DNA of 64,000 bases from Eunapius fragilis (GCA_963681505.1 OY811986.1:3561922-3625921), one strand, 5' to 3'; counted from the first letter of the stretch, positions 1-11,597 are shown. Translations and numbers: made by a program. The notes: generated by a model not told the origin, from the letters alone.

Positions 1-76
1 CAAGGACAGATGAAAGAAGAAAGGTTTTGTTGTTAACCATATAAAGCACAGTACAGGTTATAATACTGTATTCCAG

Positions 77-450
77 TGTCTTGGAAAACATCCATATCCT
101 AGGCATAAATTTATGCCAACCAAGGAACTAGCTGCAAGTATCATCAACAGCATGGGTGTTGTGAGTGATGGTGACCTGCTGAATGTTTACTCTCGCCATC
201 TGGCTTTATTTGTATGTATTATTATTTTTTTAACAAATGAATTTCATGTTTTGTTTTATTGCAGCGACTATTTATTCGACACTGTACCTGTTGCAAGATG
301 GCAACTCATGCTGAGTATCGCAGATGGGTAGGGCTTTACTACTCAGACATGGATGATGAGAAATGGGATGCTGTGATGCAGGAGGACATGTTGTATGACT
401 ACCCAACTTTTGGCCATGGGATTGAAATTTTGCCTGAAACTACAAATTAA
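77..450 (+). CDS. Last two exons of an unrecognised gene
   Basis: Two exons read in one frame. Exon 77-211 follows a pyrimidine-rich acceptor (ttccag) and ends before a gtatgt donor. Exon 265-450 follows a ttttattgcag acceptor and ends in a stop. Together they give about 106 residues, including MPTKELAASIINSMG and, near the end, MDDEKWDAVMQEDMLYDYP. The intron is 53 bp, in phase 0. The gene continues off the left edge. I do not recognise the family: there is no signal peptide, membrane segment or zinc motif in the part seen. The C-terminus is acidic. It could be a host gene or the end of a transposon ORF; conserved splice signals favour a spliced gene. Confidence 0.5.
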
Positions 451-1137
451 TCACCTTGTAACCTTCCCCCCCCCCGCTGATCAGCCTTATTTATCAATGC
501 ATTTCATCATCATTTGACATCCTCATCATTATCTTCCTGTAACCAACCTGTGATTCAAATCATTTTTTAACAATGTAAGCATTTTTGTGCAAGTTATATA
601 ATTTGAATCAAACTGATACGTAAGGATCACGCTTCAATCTTTTTCATCTTCACGGCAGAGCGCCGCGTGAATTAACAGCTCTGATTCGCTGTCAAAAAAC
701 TGGCTGTGTATAAGTTATGTCCTTATTCTAATTATACGATATTTGCAATTAACACGAGCGATTCATAGGTGAAAACCAGCCGTGTATCGTTTGTTAGTTA
801 AAATTAATTGTTACTAGCAATGGTTATAATAATCCAGGTGATTCAGACCGCACATATAATGTCTGAATCGGACCCTTTGGGAAATCACCTCCGTTACGTC
901 CTTAATATCACAACCGTAACGCACGAGATCATTAAATCACGAGAGATTCAGAAGTGTGGAAAACTGGTTGTGTACGTACGTACGATGGAAATTATAGTAT
1001 TAGATGTGGTTCAGTACGTTTCGGTCTTCATTTAGCGCAAGGACCTATTTCAGAATCGTATTAACATGTTACGACGTTACAGTGATTTAGAGCACGCACA
1101 ATGGACTAACAGAAAGAGCGTGCAGCTGCAAAGCAAT
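451..1137. other. Intergenic stretch, nothing identified
   Basis: AT-rich sequence with no convincing coding region. The 75-codon open frame at 808-1035 has no recognisable motif and looks accidental. A short C-run lies near 468-475. The ISL2EU transposon begins at the right edge. Confidence 0.5.
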
Positions 1138-1239
1138 AGACCTTTTGCAGCTGACGTCACGATTGACGTAATTATTTTAGGCAGCCATTTTGAGTGTACA
1201 GCTGTTGAACAATTGAGTGTTCAGTTGTTGAATCATTGA

Positions 1240-1997
1240 ATGATGGGAAAGTGCTGTTGTGCCGTGGGGTGCTCCAATAAATTTTTCAAAGGTTGTGGAC
1301 TCCAGTTCTACCGTTTTCCCGCCGATACCGAAAAAAGAAATCGCTGGATTGCAGCTGTAAGTCGAAGCAATTGGCAGCCCACGGAATACACATGGATCTG
1401 CAGCTGCCATTTTGTTGGTGGACGTAAGAGTAATGATCCTACGTCTCCTGCCTATATACCGACTTTATTTAAGCACAAAACCAAAACTATTAAGAGGAAA
1501 GCTGAGTGTCATTTGGCAAGGCATGAACGTGCGATTAAACGCAAGCGTTTACAAGCACTGGCTGGTACCGATCAGCAGTCTAAATCTACAGCTTCTAACA
1601 TGACAACACTGCCTGACTGTTCCTCACTGTATAATGCTGATCATGGTCAGAACTATGTCTCCTGTTGCCAGGAGACATAGTTCTAGCAGACAGGGGATTT
1701 AATGTGCATGATGAAGTGCGTTTATATTGTGCTAAAGTCAAACTTCCTCCATTTACCAATGGCAAAAAACAACTCAGCAATTGTGAGGTTGATAAAGCAC
1801 GTCAGCTTTCTCGTTTGAGGATACATGTAGAACGAGTGATAGGGTTTCTGAGACTCAAGTACAAAATTTTGCGAAGTACACTACCCATTAATTTGATAAT
1901 GTGTCGAGATGGAGATGATCACAGCACCATTGATAAAATTGTCACTATATGTAGTGCATTATGTAACTGTTGTGAATCTGTTGTACCTTTTAATTAG
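1240..1997 (+). pseudogene. ISL2EU transposase, THAP finger plus DDE remnant
   Basis: The first part (1240-1680) opens with a THAP C2CH zinc finger: CCAVGCSNKF, then a YRFP element, a WICSCHF motif and a SPAYIPTLF end, about the first 80 residues. A basic stretch follows. The second part (from about 1665 in another frame, to 1997) begins GDIVLADRGFNVHD, the conserved middle of a DDE_Tnp_4 nuclease with its second catalytic Asp, and continues with a Arg-rich RIHVERVIGFLR helix. The region between THAP and this point, including the first catalytic Asp, is missing, so an internal deletion plus frame change makes it inactive. THAP would bind the element's own ends; DDE would do the cutting. Known biology of ISL2EU supports the pairing with the opposing YqaJ gene. 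Confidence 0.8.
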
Positions 1998-2150
1998 TGA
2001 TTGTGTTTTCTGTTGTGGATGTGTTTAACTTTTTGATTTGATTGCTGTATTTGTATGTAAAAATTTAAATTATAAATAATAATTGCTTACAATGCACATG
2101 ACCATTTCTTAATTCTGTGCATGACTGTGTACACAAATTGTTCAGCATTA

Positions 2151-4004
2151 CTAGGTACTGGTGTCACATTTCTTTCTTTTACGATCGCCATCAGTCTTTT
2201 TTCTACATTCAGGGCATAACCATTTGCCCCTGGGGATCTTTGTTATTCTAAGACAGTCAATATGGAACCAATCAATTTCACAATGCCCACTTTCACATTG
2301 TATCATTTCACCATACTCTCCTTTGTGGCAGTAGCACCAGACATTCTGAGCAAGCTTGTCATGTGCATCAATTGAACAATCAATTTTGGTAGGCAGTCTT
2401 GTATAGAACTTGCCAAGTACCTCAGGTAATATTGCATACTTGAAGAAAAGTGTAGATTTATCTAAAGCAGATTCAATAAATTCCAAGTCTGGGAAAATTC
2501 TTTTTATAATAATGTCCTTCTCTGACCACACTACAATGTCACAATACTTTGCTTCACAGAACTTAATCTGTGCTTGAACTTGGTAGAAGTATGTATGATT
2601 TCTTTTAATACTGTACACACCATCAATGACCTCCAGAAAACAACTCTTCTCTCCTGTATATTCTAAAAGTGATTTATCCCTGCATGAATATGGACATTTG
2701 ATTTCAATTACACCTTTGCCACAACAAGTGCATTGCACAATGCCATCAGGTGAGGCACCCATATGTGGATAGGATGTATGAATAACTAATCCACTCACTG
2801 AGACTACTAAATCAGTATGTTGCTGTCCAGCATTCCTCCTGTATATTTGCATTGCAACGTTTTCATGATCACATCCCCATGCTGTTCCTGCGGACCTAAA
2901 CTGGTTCATTTCTGGATAACATATTTCTCGAATCAATGATATTGAAGGCTGTGTGATATCAGTAGATACAGTAGCTTTTAATCTTGAAGCCGTTATTCGA
3001 CCAGCTCTTTGCTGGAACCATACTTTAGAACCACTCTGTTCTCGAGTTCTCTCCTCTACTTCCTTCGTCTGTGTGAATGATATATTTAATGATGCAAAAA
3101 ATACTTCACATTTAACCAAAAGGTCAGGATAATTGAACCTTAAGTATTGTTCCTCAAAATAATCCGTAAGTGGCTTTGGTAGCATTCCATTTTTGTAAAG
3201 TGGCACATAAGCATCAGAATAAGCAGAAACTAATGACAATACAACTGGTTTTTTCCCACTTTCAGATAATTTCTTAAAAAATACTTCTAACTCATTTGCA
3301 GTAGGAGTTATATTAGCGTCAGGGGTACTCTGTAGATCTGATTTTCTTACAGGATCATTAGTTTCAGGTGGAGCGGTATGACAAGTCATATGCATCAATC
3401 CTTTATCAATAAAGTCTATTTTTGAAATTGGAGCAAACGGGACACTTTTGAAGGTTGGGGGTAGCCAAGAACAAGGTACCGATGTGCATGACAAAGACTT
3501 TATTGCTTGAACATTGGCATCCAGTGTGAAAAGTATTGCAGCTACGTGAGAACAAGCCTCACCTAGCCCAGCCATGCAATCACAATGTGCGCATATAACT
3601 GCACCAGTTTTTTCAGTAGCAACCCACGCTTTAGCAGGAGCATTGGACAACCTCTGAGAGTGTTTTATTTTTGCTGTTACGATGAATTTGTCAGTACAAA
3701 ACGGAGTAGTAGAAACGATGACATTCGAAACCCAACCATCTACAAATTGCCTATACCCTTCTAAACTTTTGTAAGCTTTCAATTCTTGCATGGTATAAGG
3801 GCTAGGAGTATTTATCAAGTAGCTATAAATGTCTGGAAACGTTACCTCTGGCCACTTCTGCCATTCTAAACTTTCCTGTTCGAGATCCATCGAGATATAT
3901 GGGTCTGCAATCCCTCCAAGCATAGCTAACTTTTCCCTGTAACGCGATTTTGCAGTCTCTTCGAGGCCATAATAATAGCTAGAAAAAGTAACAGTCGTAG
4001 CCAT
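2151..4004 (-). CDS. ISL2EU accessory protein: SWIM, YqaJ nuclease, PHD finger
   Basis: A 617-residue open frame that fills the minus half of the transposon, with its ATG just inside the right terminal repeat. Residues about 133-160 form a SWIM zinc finger (CAHCDCMAGLGEACSHVAA: CxCx(n)CxH). Residues about 325-530 match the YqaJ/lambda-exonuclease fold: WFQQRAGRITASR, then GASPDGIV with the acidic residue, IEIKCPYS (the ExK core) and YFYQVQAQI. Residues about 555-605 are a PHD finger (CYCHKGEYGEMIQCE, then WFHIDC and WLCPEC). Such genes are known second genes of ISL2EU elements; the exact role of the nuclease in transposition is not settled. No intron is evident. The frame is intact although the partner transposase is destroyed. 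A domesticated role is possible but nothing here proves it. Confidence 0.85.
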   Translation of the reverse strand: MATTVTFSSYYYGLEETAKSRYREKLAMLGGIADPYISMDLEQESLEWQKWPEVTFPDIYSYLINTPSPYTMQELKAYKSLEGYRQFVDGWVSNVIVSTTPFCTDKFIVTAKIKHSQRLSNAPAKAWVATEKTGAVICAHCDCMAGLGEACSHVAAILFTLDANVQAIKSLSCTSVPCSWLPPTFKSVPFAPISKIDFIDKGLMHMTCHTAPPETNDPVRKSDLQSTPDANITPTANELEVFFKKLSESGKKPVVLSLVSAYSDAYVPLYKNGMLPKPLTDYFEEQYLRFNYPDLLVKCEVFFASLNISFTQTKEVEERTREQSGSKVWFQQRAGRITASRLKATVSTDITQPSISLIREICYPEMNQFRSAGTAWGCDHENVAMQIYRRNAGQQHTDLVVSVSGLVIHTSYPHMGASPDGIVQCTCCGKGVIEIKCPYSCRDKSLLEYTGEKSCFLEVIDGVYSIKRNHTYFYQVQAQIKFCEAKYCDIVVWSEKDIIIKRIFPDLEFIESALDKSTLFFKYAILPEVLGKFYTRLPTKIDCSIDAHDKLAQNVWCYCHKGEYGEMIQCESGHCEIDWFHIDCLRITKIPRGKWLCPECRKKTDGDRKRKKCDTST

Positions 4005-4087
4005 ATGAAATAGACACTCAAAATGGCCGCTTAGATACAGTTGCTATGTGCGCGTAATTTTAAATGATGTAACTGCAAAAGGTCTAT

Positions 4088-4703
4088 ACAAATTTGGAGG
4101 GTGGTCATATCACTCATATGTTAATCACCACTGTACTTTGTATAGGAATATCGGAGATTCAAAACGCGGGGATAAAAAAGCAGCTCTCAGGTAAATTTCT
4201 TCAGCTAGGCAATCTTCTCTAGGGCGCTAGTTATTCACTGCGACTGGATATTTCGTTTTAAAAAATGCATAAGGGTATCGAAGATGTATCGTATTTCATA
4301 CAAGTCGTCGGCCATTTTGACCCTTGTTAACGTCTGTTGTGACAACACCAAGCAAAGAATTTCCAGTATCCGGTCGATTTATTGCGAGAAAGATTGTTTG
4401 TAGCCAATTGCTTATTTTAAAATAAATATAATGTATCGCAATTAGCAACGATATCCCCGCCTACAGCCGTACGTAGCAGTTTTCCAAACAGTTCCGTACG
4501 ATAAGCGTGTTAAGAGCATACCACATAGCCATTAGAAGTAGCAGCATTTAACACACTTTTAAGCAAGCGCGCGGATGGTCCTTGCGTGAAATATAACTTT
4601 TTGGTACTAGCCGCCGTTTTGTATGACGTAAAATTATTTGTTGGCAGCCTTAGAAACCTATATTTTAATTATTTACTATTTTTTAATACAGAACCAGGAT
4701 TGA
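4088..4703. other. Intergenic stretch between two transposons
   Basis: I see no gene in this stretch. A 70-codon frame starting at 4586 runs into the neighbouring hAT terminal repeat, so it is not a gene. Confidence 0.5.
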
Positions 4704-4711
4704 CCTGCACG

Positions 4712-5940
4712 CAGTGTTGCCGCGGTCAGCCGCGATCGATCCGGTCACGATCACTGCGAACCGTACCGGATCATCCCGGTCGCGTTCGTGGACGATAGCT
4801 GACCGTTTACAATCCATCCGGTCAAAGTTGACGGTTACCGGGAAAATCTAGACGGTTACGGACGAACCAGATGCTTGAGTGTTTGATAAATAATACTTAC
4901 ATGTATATTAATAAACACATGAATAATAATTTTAAATAGCCTGTTTATTCAAGTTTAAAAGTTAGTTATACATGTACGTTGAAGTTTTTGTTACATCGAA
5001 GCTAAAGATGACTCTTTCCACCCTTCCTTCATCCATGCGCCATCTTTTTCGTTCCACAATCAGTTTTAGCTGAGAATACTCTCTCAGAGGTCGCACTGGA
5101 AGCTGGAATAGCCAGGTACTTGAGAGTTATGAACATCAATCAGATGTTTTTTCATCCTTGTAGTAGACCTATCACTGCGAGGAATCCAAACGGTTTCACC
5201 TTCCTTTTTGCATAAAGCACACAAAGCTTATTTTTTCACAGTTAGCGCGAGGAGAGAGCTTATAGTGCTTCCACAGCCACATTCAAAAACTTAGGACCAG
5301 AAGGATGGAATGTACCTTAACGTCAGCAGGTTTCAGTTCTGCACTAGTAGGGCCGCACTGTTTCACTTTCTTAGCAGCAGGAGGCTCTCCCGCACCACTG
5401 ACTGATATGTCATGATCATCTGATTCAGATCTGGATCCTGCAGATTGCTCCATCCGGAAGACTGTAAACTTGAGGACTTAAGCGCTTGCGCCAACGTATG
5501 TATGGCTAACGGCTCTGTAATAGATCCCTGCACACAAACGGCAATAGCAAGAAAAATCAATGCATGTGCTTTTATATAGTGTTCACCAAACTGGCATATA
5601 CATGTAATCACATGAATGCTAGACATGCATGTGCTTGTCAGTACCAAGCAACACCTTACTGGCAGGTGCAGGCTTTTGCCTGCTCTTGCTGAGTTGTTCA
5701 CACCTCCATGCTGATCCTGCATGACAGGCTGCGATCGCAAAATGTATACATCATGCATACTTGGTAACCGTGTAAATTTTTTACGGTTCCCGGTTATTTT
5801 GCTAAAAAAAACTGGCGGTTTAGTGATTCGCGACCAGTATTATGTCATGCATTTTTTCTGGCGGTCACGGACACGGTCAGGCCAACCGTATTGGCTGATT
5901 ACCGGTTTTCACGGTTGACGGTCCAACCGTGGCAACACTG
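4712..5940 (-). mobile_element. Non-autonomous hAT transposon, 1.23 kb, 8-bp duplication
   Basis: The ends are inverted repeats beginning CAGTGTTGCCRCGGTY and are flanked by a perfect 8-bp direct repeat CCTGCACG (4704-4711 and 5941-5948), the classical hAT signature. The minus strand near 5100-5280 still encodes a BED-type zinc finger: a WKHYKLSP segment, then LCALCKKEGETVW and MKKHLIDVH, giving CxxC...HxxxxH spacing. The finger is split by a frame change just before the Cys pair, and no catalytic domain is left. The element lies within an intron of the minus-strand death-domain gene, about 30 bp beyond its splice donor. Confidence 0.85.
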
Positions 5941-5978
5941 CCTGCACGCGCAGTCTTGGTGGGCTAACTTAATGTTAC

Positions 5979-6255
5979 CTTGATATGTTCTAGACTTCCT
6001 CTCCAACTCTTCAACACGATCAGCAGTAGCATTGTTCCTCAGGTCCCTCAACACCTTCGCTAATGCGCCATCAGTAAAATCGCGTGCCTTAGTCCTCTTC
6101 CATTCTAATAACATCTTCTCTCTCTTATCTTCTTCGCTACCACGGTCATTGTCAATGTCCCTGTCCTTCTGGTCACTGATAAGTCTTCGGCCAACACGCC
6201 TCCAATCGAAGTCATATTCAGTTATTATGTACATGTCTTCCTCACTGCACTCCAT
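5979..6255 (-). CDS. Death-domain exon of a host gene
   Basis: This exon encodes 92 residues and ends in a good donor (CAAG, then gtaaca) in phase 1. Residues about 10-85 have death-domain character: FDWRRVGRRLI at the first helix, then an acidic DNDRGSEEDKREKMLLEWK helix, and GALAKVLRDLRNNATADRVEEL at the end, including the conserved Trp and the hydrophobic final helices. Death domains are protein-protein interaction modules of apoptosis and innate signalling adaptors. The exon may begin at the Met at 6255 or at an acceptor just upstream (attag). The downstream intron carries a hAT insertion 30 bp past the donor, and I could not find the next exon. Importin C-terminal exons lie directly upstream on the same strand, so it could also be a separate gene packed head-to-tail. 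Confidence 0.6.
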
Positions 6256-6374
6256 GTTCTAATTTGCAAAAGGAGGCCCTGGTCTACGCATATATGGGAT
6301 ATTATGTCACCAATCCATGGTCCGATTCCGTACCAAAGTTGGTCCCATACGATGCCACCTGAATTAATGAAACG

Positions 6375-7519
6375 TCAATTCCGTTCCAGGCGACTTGCAA
6401 TTCTAAACTGATATCCACCTTGCTCCTCGTGAATCTGAAAAATAGGTGATCAATAATAATGTCCACCAGGAAATCCCAACCAATACAAATGGTGTCCATG
6501 AAAAAACACTGAACATATTTATGAATGTACAAAAACCATGTATGGTCAAATAATTACAAAAGTTCGATTATCTTTTTAACAGTTCAAAAGATAAAATTAA
6601 ATTGCTTGCAACAAGACAGAATAATGTACAACTTTGAATTAAAAGCACAACTTATATAAACTGCAGAATAACCTTGATGAAAGAAAACTTTCAAATTTGA
6701 TTGCTTTTTACTTATTCAATATCACTACAATATTAATCAACCATCCAGTAACAAAATCAAATGGTAGTTCATATGCTCCATTTAATACTGGACTAATTAG
6801 TGATGGTGATTAACAATAGCTATTTGTACTGTTCTACCGCAATTCAGATATTGCGTTATTTTAGCAATAGTTATTAAAATCTATTACTTCTATCCGTACT
6901 ATTAAATAAATATATATATATATGATAATAGAATACTTCGATTTGAGGGCATTGATACATTTAAATACATGTAACCGCTTACAATAATTGAAATCCAAAT
7001 GATGTTTACTAAGAAGTTAATTCATTGCAATCTTGAGTTATAGTGATGTAAAAAAGTGTTGCGTTCTATCATTATGGCAGTAGACACTTTCATGGTAACT
7101 AAAAACAAATCTCTTTCTCTGGTCTGCAGTTAGGAACAGAGTCTTTATGTTCTCAAGGTGTTCAGCAGACAGGCCACTTGTGAGCAGTGAGTACCAGGAG
7201 TCTCCACTGGCAGACAACACTGAAAGTGGTAGGGAAAGGTAAGGTTGTGAGACAATGGACAGGTTATGAGCTGTAGACCAATAAAGCAATTGTGTCATCA
7301 TTCACCACAACATTTCTGATTAGCCAATGATAACAGGTAAAATAAAACAGCCTTGTTGAACATGCCTTCTAATGTGTTCTTGAAGGTGGCAAACTTGTCC
7401 ACCAGGTCCTCATCATCCACAACTGTCTCATAGTCTATCTCCAGGAGGGTCAGTCCATCTCCCTCACTGCTTTCATCATCCTCATCACTGCTCTCTGAAG
7501 CACCAAGGGCATTCGACGC
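6375..7519 (-). CDS. IPO7: Importin-7/8 C-terminal exons
   Basis: Three minus-strand blocks match the C-terminus of importin-7/8, a nuclear import receptor of the karyopherin-beta family. Block 1 (about 7519-7365, after a ttgctgtgcag acceptor) is an acidic Ser/Glu/Asp run followed by YETVVDDEDLVDKFATFKN, like the conserved TIIDDEDNPVDEYQIFK of the human protein. Block 2 (about 7219-7105, after ccactttcag) has SWYSLLTSGLSAEH and TLFLTADQRKR, like VWYQALTHGL and LADQRR. Block 3 (6434-6375, after tatttttcag) has IHEEQGGYQF, like IEKHGGYKF, and then a stop. The donor of block 2 is not clear. More importin exons occur at 12-14 kb but in an impossible order, so this set may be the live 3' end or part of a broken locus. 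Confidence 0.65.
6540..7035. other. AT-rich intron or spacer
   Basis: AT-rich sequence with a short TA run near 6910. No coding or structured feature was found. It lies between importin blocks 2 and 3 and is best read as an intron. Confidence 0.45.
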
Positions 7520-7722
7520 CTGCACAGCAATCAACACAGCCAATGAGACGTGATGTCGTAATGAAACAGCTATATAATTTATCTCCAATCATCCTTATTT
7601 AAGGAGCATGGTCCTTACATAAGGATGATGTTGAAGTATAAAATGGCAGACTGCTAGCAAGAATTATCATTGGTCAAAAGTAGAATCAGTCACATCGCTA
7701 AGTAATATCATCACCGTCATAT

Positions 7723-9510
7723 CAGGGGCGGATACAGGAATTTGGAAGGGGGGGGTCTAATAATTATATTCACAAGGGGGCAGAGCCCCAGAAACCAACG
7801 CCTTTTTATTATATCAAGCTCAAAATTCTTCACAAACATGTGCAACAAATATAGTTCCTTACTACATGCACACAACACTCATTATGAGACCATACATGCA
7901 TGATCCCACAATACAATCATATCACAACCAGTTACATGTAATTTTCATCACAATGCACATTATTTACATTTACTTAGAAGACAGAAATACATGTTACAGT
8001 TTAATGCATACAAATTCCAATATGAATTGTTAACAGAAAACTAACATTCAGCAAAGACAAGTTCACAGTCAGGTATACTGTTATACATGTATGCACTAAT
8101 CAGCAAAAGGATTCGTCAATAGCATTCTTCGAGGGTGGCGATGTGAAAACTCTTCCACTACCTCTTCGGGGTCGATATTGATTTCCCTGTGGCACTTGAG
8201 GAGAGCTAGACTATTTAATCTGTCTTCCTTCATAGTGCTTCGTAATGCAGTTTTAAGCTGTCTTAGAAGGCTGATGGATCTCTCACACTCACAACTTGTC
8301 ACAGGTAGTGTAGTTATGATGAAAAGGAGAGCATGAATGTTGGGAAAGAAATCCTTATCAGTATGCTTTAGAACCTTCTCTGGAGTGTCCAACTCATGTG
8401 CTTTTTCAGCTGATGGCATGGTGGTCCATTTAATCTTCCACATATCTATTTCAGTGGCAAAGCCTCTGGAGAATGGAAGATCATCACCGTAAAGCTTCAG
8501 AAGGTTTGAAAAATCTGGTTGCCATTCAGAGACGAAATTTAACATTTCAGATGGCATAAGCTGAATGCATTCAACAATAATACTGGTTGTTTCTTTATCA
8601 AATCTCATATCGAGTTCTGTGATGAGGTGGTCCAACATAGGGATGGTTATGATTCGTTTGTAGTGTTCACTTATATTATCTGCTGGGGGATTGGCACGAT
8701 GCAGTTGAATACATGATTTTCGAGGGCATGACTCTGTTACCCCAACACTTTCAGCCAATGCAATGGCCTCACTGTATATTCTTGCATGCCATATGTCAAC
8801 TTTACATCGAGCTTCTTTAATAGTTGACTTGACACCCTCTACATCATTGTGTGCACGAACTACATCAACATATCGTCCTTGAAGCTTTACACTAAGACCT
8901 TTTGTGTAAGATAAGACATTGTGACTTAAAACTAAAGCAACAACAAAAGGAAACTGAGAAATGGCATGCAAGAAAGAATTTGCATCCGACTTTGACTCTC
9001 GGTTCCATTCTGAAGCATGACTTGATGCTATATCTTCCATGCAACATACAATTGGCATGAATAGTTCTCGAAAGACCTCAAATGCCTCATGCCGTTCGAC
9101 CCAACGTGTTTTGCACAGCTGCTTCATCTTCGACCTTTTTTCTTCAGGAAGCAATTCTTCTATCCATTTTTCTAATGCAAGCTGCCTTTTAGGTGAATTA
9201 CAGAAGAACCGTGAAATGGAATCTGCAGTCTGCATCATACTGTTGATCTCTTGAACACTACAACATTTCACTACACAGAGGTTCAAACGATTAAATTGCC
9301 TTCTTTTTTCCTCGCTTTACGCTTTTCGCCACCTTGCAACGGAATCGTGCTCTTCGAACGCTTCATAATATTGGAACGTGTGTCAATTAATTGCTTTTAA
9401 AATTAATTTACATTGCTTTAATTATTCATACTTTGTTAATTATTCATAGTTCAATCGGAGCGAGGGGGGGGTCTTTAGACCCCCTAGACCCCCCCCTGGA
9501 TCCGCCACTG
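7723..9510 (-). mobile_element. hAT element with 5-bp target duplication, 1.79 kb
   Basis: The left end is CAGGGGCGGATACAGG and the right end reads inward as CAGTGGCGGATCCAGG, each followed by a G-run. The element is flanked by CATAT at 7718-7722 and 9511-9515, a 5-bp target duplication. It contains the hAT transposase remnant at 8096-9286. Similar short elements with the same CAGNGGCG ends and 5-bp duplications recur in the window, so this copy is the link that assigns the family to hAT. Confidence 0.8.
8096..9286 (-). pseudogene. hAT transposase, C-terminal two-thirds
   Basis: A 396-codon frame that keeps the TRWVERHEAF motif of ZMYM6/DUF4371-like hAT transposases and ends with the dimerisation region: LPVTSCECERSISLLRQLK, then MKEDRLNSLALLKCH. 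The N-terminal BED/TTF zinc finger and the first catalytic residues are absent from the element, so this is a truncated transposase despite its long open frame. The start at 9286 is simply the first Met after the truncation. Not a host gene. Confidence 0.8.
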
Positions 9511-9816
9511 CATATGTCATATCCATAAGGAAATTATAGGCGTCAAAGTTAGAAACAGTAAATTTGAAGGACAAAGCAGTAGCATACTGCAAGTTCAAGG
9601 GCGCCGCGACGAAATTTTAACTACAGACCCAACCACACACCTTCCATGTATTAATTATTGAGGCTATATGAAAGGTAATGAATTAATCATATGCGTACAT
9701 GTACGTTCCGCGCAGCATATAATATGACTTATTTTAAGTACGCATGCGCGCGAAGTCTCTACATTAATTGCTTTGCTGCTGCTGGATTTTTTTTTCTTCT
9801 TTATGGTCAGTTATCA

Positions 9817-11311
9817 ATGAGTTCTATATCTAGTACCACGAATTTGCGCACCACAACGCCTACGGAGAGAATAATTGCGCCAAATCAACCATCATTGCAG
9901 GCAGGATGTTATGGCCAAATACACTCGAAAAGCGATCATTTCAAGTTGCCTGGTTTAAAACCTACGACACGAGCAATTTGAGTGTCACAAGGAAGCACTT
10001 GAAAGGTCAGTGACTCTTACTGGCATTATCAATTGTCAGACAACTATCAAGTAGCATTAGAAAATCACCTGTCATGGGTGATGAAACTGCTGATCAATCA
10101 AATAAAGAACAGGTTGAATGTGATAGTTATAAGATATGCAGATGATGATTGCTCAGGAAGAATTTATTGGACTTCCAGTTATTGATTCAAAAGATGCAGC
10201 AACTCTCACAGCAGTAATCAAAGACTGCCTTCTGAGAATGAATTTACCATTGCATTATTGTCGTGGTCAGTGTAATGATGGAGCTAGCAGTATGTCAGGA
10301 GCCAAAACAGGTGTTGCAAAACAAATTTCAGATGAGGAAAGCAGAGCTATTTATACACATCGCTATGGCCATGCCCTTAATCTAAATTAACCGTTCGTGC
10401 TGATAGTCTATAGAGCATTGTTGACAACTATAAAGTTCTTGAAGAACTGTTTGAGGTATGCCGCAATATTGTTAAGGACACAGAAATCAAAGCCCGGATA
10501 ATAGGTGTTGCTTCACAGATAAGAGAATTCAATTTCTTTTTTTGGGCTTATGCTTGGTAATTTGGTACTGCAACATACGGACAATTTGAGCAAGGCCTTG
10601 CAGAGCAGTGATTTGTCAGCAGCTGAAGGAGAGGAGGTGGCAAGCCTTTGTGTTAAGACATTAGAACTGGAAAATGTATTGACCTAGCTCTTTCGGCTTA
10701 AGGTACAAAACATTGCTGGAAGGGTTGATATTTGTGAAGCAGTGTTGCCTAGATGGAGAAAAGTAACTAAGAAGTTAGGAATAGGGGAAGGAGAGCCATC
10801 ATATTTTGACAATGTATCTGACTATTTCAGAATTCACAATTTTGAGGCACTTGATTTGGTTATAAGTTGTATCAAACAGCGATTTGATTGGCCTGGCTAT
10901 GGAGCTTATAAGAATCTTGATCCATGCAGCAAATGGAAAGAATTATGATCATGAGTTTTAAGTTCTATGGAAATGATTTTGAACCAAGCTCTTTGAAAGT
11001 GCAATTAGAAACACTAAGCACATATTTCATATCAATACGAGTAAGCGACCAGGACACATCAGTCTGCCATACATCTTTCAGCAATTTCAAGAGATGTCAA
11101 ATCCAAGGAATTGATGTTTTCACAGATATTGGTATTGATCCGGCTTATTTTAGTGATGCCTGCAACCAATGCTACAAGTGAAAGATCGATTTCTGCATTT
11201 CACAGAGTCAAAACATATTTGCAAACCACTATGACTCAAGAAAGACTAAATCATCTCATGGTCTTGCATGTGCATAGGGTTGAAACTGATGCATTGACAT
11301 TCATGCTATAG
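9817..11311 (+). pseudogene. Second hAT transposase, heavily decayed
   Basis: Plus-strand pieces in several frames follow the order of a ZMYM6/TTF-type hAT transposase: KRSFQVAWFKTY near 9930-9965 (TTF finger start), IGLPVIDSKDAATLT and YCRGQCNDGASSMSG at 10136-10390 (the D-G-A-SMSG catalytic region), a middle piece at 10742-10948, and the dimerisation end PATNATSERSISAFHR at 11111-11311. Frame changes and stops separate the pieces. I could not fix the terminal repeats; a GGGCGCCGCGACGAAA stretch near 9600 may be the left end. Confidence 0.7.
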
Positions 11312-11597
11312 CTAGTGACTTTGTATCAGGTCATGAAAATAGAGTTACACTCTTTGGACAATACTAATGCTATTTCTTTCTTATTCACCTCTATACATGT
11401 AGGTGTGAACAGTCATGACAATACCAGTCCATTTTGTGGGGAAGTCATGCTTTAGGATCTGCTCCAGACATACACACAGCTGATGACTGGAGGGTTTTTA
11501 ATATATTTTTATAAATGAAAGGGTCCTGATATTCCAGCTGTAAAGTAAACATCATTTGGACTAACCTCTGAAGACTCACAACATCAATCAACATGTC

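Larger units (their letters stand above)
1138..4085. mobile_element. ISL2EU-type DNA transposon, about 2.95 kb
   Basis: The two ends are inverted repeats that start AGACCTTTTGCAG on both sides, followed by diverged matching sequence that includes a shared CCATTTTGAGTGT block near each inner edge. AT flanks the element at 1136-1137 and again at 4086-4087, which fits the 2-bp AT target duplication known for ISL2EU (IS4EU) elements. Also typical of that superfamily are two convergent genes: a THAP-DDE transposase (plus) and a YqaJ-nuclease accessory protein (minus). This copy is not autonomous, because the transposase lacks its middle, while the accessory frame is uninterrupted over 617 codons. 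The unbroken long frame and readable ends suggest a fairly recent insertion. Confidence 0.85.

Noticed and set aside
808-1035. 75-codon open frame upstream of the ISL2EU element
   Set aside because: No motif, no codon pattern, no splice partner.
4586-4798. 70-codon frame entering the hAT terminus
   Set aside because: Its C-terminal half is the translated hAT terminal repeat.
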